A stretch of DNA of 64,000 nt from Augochlora pura (lineage: Eukaryota > Arthropoda > Insecta > Hymenoptera > Halictidae). The notes beneath the pieces are model-generated. The model saw nothing but the letters and a program-made list of their open reading frames with translations. It had not been told where the DNA came from and ran no database searches. Shown here piece after piece: positions 60,784-64,000 of this stretch. The DNA lies in contig NC_135772.1 of NCBI RefSeq assembly GCF_028453695.1, forward strand, positions 9,424,001 through 9,488,000, given 5' to 3'. The position numbers were made by a program, and so were the translations under genes. Position 1 is the stretch's first letter. Every line of letters begins with the position of its first letter.

Positions 60784-61314
60784 AAATGTGTGCGGCCTGG
60801 CGTTGTCTTTATGGAAAACAACACCCTTCCTATTGGCCAATTCTGGACGCTTCTCGTCGATCGCTTGCTTCGATCTAGTTAGTTGTTGACAGTATATATC
60901 CGAATTGTGTGATTGGCCCGATGGGGCCAAAAATCCTTCTTGGTTGTTAATCCGGGCTTGGCGATCATTTGTACCGGCTCACCACGCTTGGACCACGATC
61001 TTTTTCGCTTGTTGTTCTCGTATGTGACCCATGTTTCATCCCCAGTCACCTTCCGCTTAAAAAATGGGTCGATTTCGTTGCGCTTCAGCAACGAATCGCA
61101 GGCATCAATTCGCTCCAAAAGGTTTTTTTGCATCAATTCGTGTAGCATCCATGCATCGAGCTTCTTCTTGAGACCAGCCTTATGCAAATGGTTCCAAACG
61201 GTTTTCTGGCTAATCTTCAGTTCCCGAGTAATGGAACAAGTGCTCCCATTCCGTTCTGACTCGATAATTTCCATGATTTTAGCAACATTTTCGACGAGTG
61301 GCCTACCAGAACGT

Positions 61315-61413
61315 GTCTCATCTTCGACGCCCATATTATCAGAACGGGTCTCATCTTCGACGCCCATATTATCAGGACGGGTCTCATCTTCGACGCCCAT
61401 ATTACCAGAACGG
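61315..61413 (-). repeat. Three tandem 33-bp units inside mariner transposase
   Basis: Three consecutive 33-bp copies with one or two differences encode NMGVEDETR-type 11-residue units between the helix-turn-helix and the GRP linker. The reading frame is kept. Confidence 0.97.
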
Positions 61414-61751
61414 AAGCGTTGAAACCACCGCTTTGCTGTTGCATTCGATACTGTATTGGGTCCATAAACAGCATACATTTTTTTGGCCACCTGCTCTGCT
61501 TTTGCCCCTTGATCGTAGTGGTATTGAAGAATGTATCGAATTTTCTCTTTATTTTACCTCCATTTTGGAACGCTCTAACACACAACTGGATTCACTAAAC
61601 GAAAAACTGTGACACAACTTTTTTGAAGCGTTGTGTCGCCTTTAAGTCGCCGCATAGAATGACAAGATGCAACGTATACATCGTGAGATATGGCTCACGC
61701 ACACTAAAAGCATCTAACGAAAAAGGCCCAAAACTATAATGCATAATCAAT

Positions 61752-63048
61752 TAAAATGATCAGTAACACTGCCAATTAGACTATTCCAAAACCATTTTAT
61801 ACTTTCAGGAACTTTATGATTCGTCTATTAAGTATATTCAATGAATTGTTTTAACTATAATATGTGTTTACATGGCGAAGGTGGGATCCTCGCCAGGAGG
61901 GGTGAAATAATTCACATTTAAATCCACCCCCCGAGTCGTTCACAGTGTTGCACGAGGATCCGTCCCTCGGCTATCAGGCAAATCATCGGCCGAAGACAGA
62001 ACGGGGCATAATGGTTACCGACAGCTCAGTTCCACAACAGCCATTAATCCATTACTTTTCCGAGGGAATTCGAAAAGTCGGCCCCCCCCGGCCGTGTCAC
62101 GTGCCCGCGGTTTATTCAATTTACTCGCGTGCTGCTCCATTTAGCAGTTTCACGCGCTAACCAAATTATTATGGTCCAGTATTTTGCTTCGCTAATGTCC
62201 CCAGTTAATGGATCACGGGAATCAATCCCTCATCCTTCTGTACGCGGCTATCCTTTTGCGTTGAAAATCAATCGTCGACGTCGATGAAAAAAGCTGGTTT
62301 GTTGCGAAGCAAGGTCAGGAGAGATAAAAAGGAAAACTATTAATATATTAGAGGTTACTGATGAACTGCGGAGCAAAAAGATAGAAAAGACAAATGGAAT
62401 CGCGTGTTCCTTTTTATACTATAAGGTAGCAGAATATTATTTGCTATAGGTACCGAAAAGTATATTGCGTAAATATATCGAAAAGAATATTATTATTATT
62501 TACAACATATTTTATATATTTATAGTATCTACCATTTACTATAGATATCTTAAAATGCATCAAGTAAATATTAATATATCTGAAACAGCACTATGTAGAT
62601 GCTTTAGTTATCGAATTACGCGCGCTTAATAGTATTATTGAACAACATGAACGTCCGCGCATGGTATGAACATCTATTTGTAAATAGTTACTACTTTTTC
62701 CGTACATTTTCCTACATATTCCGGACTGCCACGATTCTGTATCTTCGTAAAAATAAGAAAATTAATTTTGAATCTGTTGTCGCTTCGACTTGTGCCGCGT
62801 ATCATGATAGTCTAGAAGGTGTGTACTTTGCCGAGGCAGCATTTTCCGTGGAAGTATACGTTGCATTTGATAGAGGGTTGCAAGTACGAAGACCGCCACC
62901 GAAACAGACACTGGTAGCGAACGATTTAAGCACCAGTCATTTTGACCAGCATCACATTGCTTAACTTGAGATTGTTGACATTATAAAGTCACCCCGTGGC
63001 TCGTTGACATTATAAAGTCATGTTTATTGGAATTAATCAAGTAAAATA
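61752..63048. other. Non-coding stretch without identified genes
   Basis: A GC-richer patch at 61880-62280, then AT-rich. A 108-codon plus-strand ORF (62638-62964) matches no family I know. An 18-bp direct repeat, GTTGACATTATAAAGTCA, occurs at 62975-62992 and 63003-63020, just outside the next mariner. Confidence 0.5.
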
Positions 63049-63456
63049 TTGGGTTGTCCGGAAAGTTCGTGCCGATTTTTTAGGAAAATTAACAATTCTG
63101 TACAATTCTGTTCCACAACCTTTCTCCATCTTTCATGCAGCTTGAGAATTCCGTCCTTCCAGAACCTCTCAGGTTTTTCGGCAAAAAATTTCTCCAAATG
63201 GGTTTGTATCTCAACCAAAGAGTTGAAATTTTTTCCATTAAGGGAATTTTGTAATGATCGGAAAAGGTGGAAATCCGAAGGCGCAAGGTCTGGCGAATGC
63301 AGTGGATGGGGTAAAACATCCCAACCAAACTCCAACGATTTTTGCCGTGTTGTCAAAGACGCATGATGTCACACATTCTCCTGATGAAACACGACGATTT
63401 TTGCCCTTGCGGAAAAAGAAAAGCATTAAATGCCTATAATGCACTTTATTTGCCAC
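63033..63456 (-). pseudogene. mariner transposase, N- and C-terminal remnants fused
   Basis: The N-terminal start, MANKVHYRHLMLFFFRKGKN, is followed within about 20 codons by a junction into the C-terminal third. That part reads TTRQKSLEFGWDVLPHPLHS then PDLAPSDFHLFRSLQNSLNG, ending with an ERWRKVVEQN-type tail. Only the third catalytic Asp (APSD) remains; the DNA-binding region and the first two Asp are gone. The pieces lie in different frames around the junction. The C-terminal frame lacks its usual stop and runs through the left inverted repeat into flanking DNA. No function is expected from the protein. Confidence 0.9.
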
Positions 63457-63642
63457 TATATTCTAAGGCGTACAAAACTGATAAAAATTAATGAATCGTA
63501 ACCGAACTTTTTTCCAAATATGGCTGAAGTTATCCTTTTAGAATATGTACACATGTCATTTGTTCTCAATAATTCTAATATATTCAGTCAGGCCTCTCAC
63601 GCTACCTACCGAAAATCGTCACGAATTTTCCTGACAACCCAA
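63049..63642 (-). mobile_element. Short mariner, large internal deletion
   Basis: A 594-bp element flanked by TA (63047-63048 and 63643-63644), with tips TTGGGTTGTCCGGAAAGTTC and, inverted, TTGGGTTGTCAGGAAAATTC. Both ends of a mariner transposase gene remain, joined across a deletion of roughly 700 bp. The tip sequence differs from the mariner at 28889, so this is another lineage. Confidence 0.92.
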
Positions 63643-63644
63643 TA

Positions 63645-64000
63645 TATATCGTGATATATCTACATAAATTCGGTAGTCTATCGCGAGTCCGACTCATGTA
63701 TATCACTAATTCTTATTCCTATTGTTTACTAACGTAACCATTTTTTTTAATAGTTTCTTTTTTAATATACATGCTGTCCCTATATTCTACAATTCAATTA
63801 ACAAAGTCAATTGTTACGACCTCTTTGAAGCACGACGCAAAGGAACGAACAACTATTTCTTCACGCTATATACAATTTGTCCATAATAATTATTTACATT
63901 CTTTTATTTGCAAAATGTTTTATACGAAACATCTGGTAATTAACGAATATATTTTAATTTTCAGTAAAATTGCAATTTAACACGTTGAACGCCGCGTCAC
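63645..64000. other. AT-rich non-coding end of the window
   Basis: AT-rich sequence with one 69-codon ORF of no recognisable type. Nothing else was identified. Confidence 0.5.

Larger units (their letters stand above)
60275..61568 (-). pseudogene. mariner transposase interrupted by a MITE
   Basis: The N-terminal part reads EKIRYILQYHYDQGAKAEQV, but the only nearby ATG is out of frame, so the start has a frameshift. It continues VAKKMYAVYGPNTVSNATAK into a helix-turn-helix region and GRPLVENVAKIMEII. A second helix motif (SITRELKISQKTVWNHLHKAG) precedes the catalytic domain, whose first Asp is in VTGDETW. A frameshift and loss of roughly 25 codons follow KPGLTTKK. The second Asp is in FHKDNARPHT. 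A TTAA MITE splits the gene right after PHTF, and the C-terminal half continues with KTRQKLRELGWEV to MAPSDYHLF, the third Asp. NPVM replaces the usual SPDL just before it. An 11-residue block is triplicated before GRPL. It is inactive. Confidence 0.9.
60198..61751 (-). mobile_element. mariner element carrying a nested TTAA MITE
   Basis: The transposase remnant and its flanks define a mariner of about 1.3 kb plus a 239-bp insertion. The left tip is TTAGGTGAAGTAAAGAGTTC followed by TGAGCCTTTTTTC after a TA. The right tip is strongly diverged; only TTTTGGGCCTTTTTCG, read inward, matches, so the right border is approximate. Confidence 0.75.

Overview
This is a eukaryotic window, AT-rich overall with short GC-rich islands and no operon-like coding density. 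The mix of Tc1/mariner and TTAA-targeting DNA transposons, mariners resembling those known from bees and ants, and long GA/CT and G-run microsatellites fits an insect, probably a hymenopteran. That assignment is an inference from element types; no host gene identifies the species. I found no host protein-coding exon, tRNA, rRNA or CRISPR array that I could defend. Long ORFs such as those between 33.7 and 35.3 kb translate microsatellite and purine- or pyrimidine-biased DNA.

The recognisable content is a graveyard of cut-and-paste transposons. Six carry transposase remnants, all read on the minus strand: a Tc1-like element with 223-bp inverted repeats (22758-24280), a mariner (28889-30033), a Tc3-like element (45451-46419), a second Tc1-like element (49569-50433), a mariner interrupted by a MITE (60198-61751) and a short internally deleted mariner (63049-63642). 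Every one is disabled by stops, frameshifts or deletions, so any mobility would need a transposase from elsewhere.

The second layer is several families of short non-coding elements flanked by TTAA, the target used by piggyBac-type transposases. One family has ends reading CCCTTTGCACTCG, in two sequence subgroups (near 14.2, 17.9, 35.7, 42.8, 50.7, 52.9, 56.9 and 58.8 kb). A second, 540-590 bp long, has CCAGTTAACTGT ends and internal palindromes built on CGAGTATACTCG (25.8, 36.8 and 54.1 kb). Smaller families occur at 47.5/56.5 kb and 60.5 kb. Two nested insertions give relative ages: one MITE inside another at 35.7-36.2 kb, and one MITE inside a mariner at 60.5 kb. A pogo-like TA-flanked MITE lies at 5.06 kb.

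Between the elements is unassigned DNA. Islands at about 2.0-4.7, 11.0-12.3, 33.8-35.3, 47.7-49.5 and 57.5-58.1 kb are GC-richer, and several contain GA, CT or G runs. They are the best places to look for promoters or untranslated first exons, but the sequence alone does not prove this. The window could be intergenic or lie inside a very large intron. I see no new defence or metabolic system; the most unusual signals are the one-sided terminal hairpins of the TTAA MITEs, the nested insertions and an 11-residue triplication in a mariner transposase.
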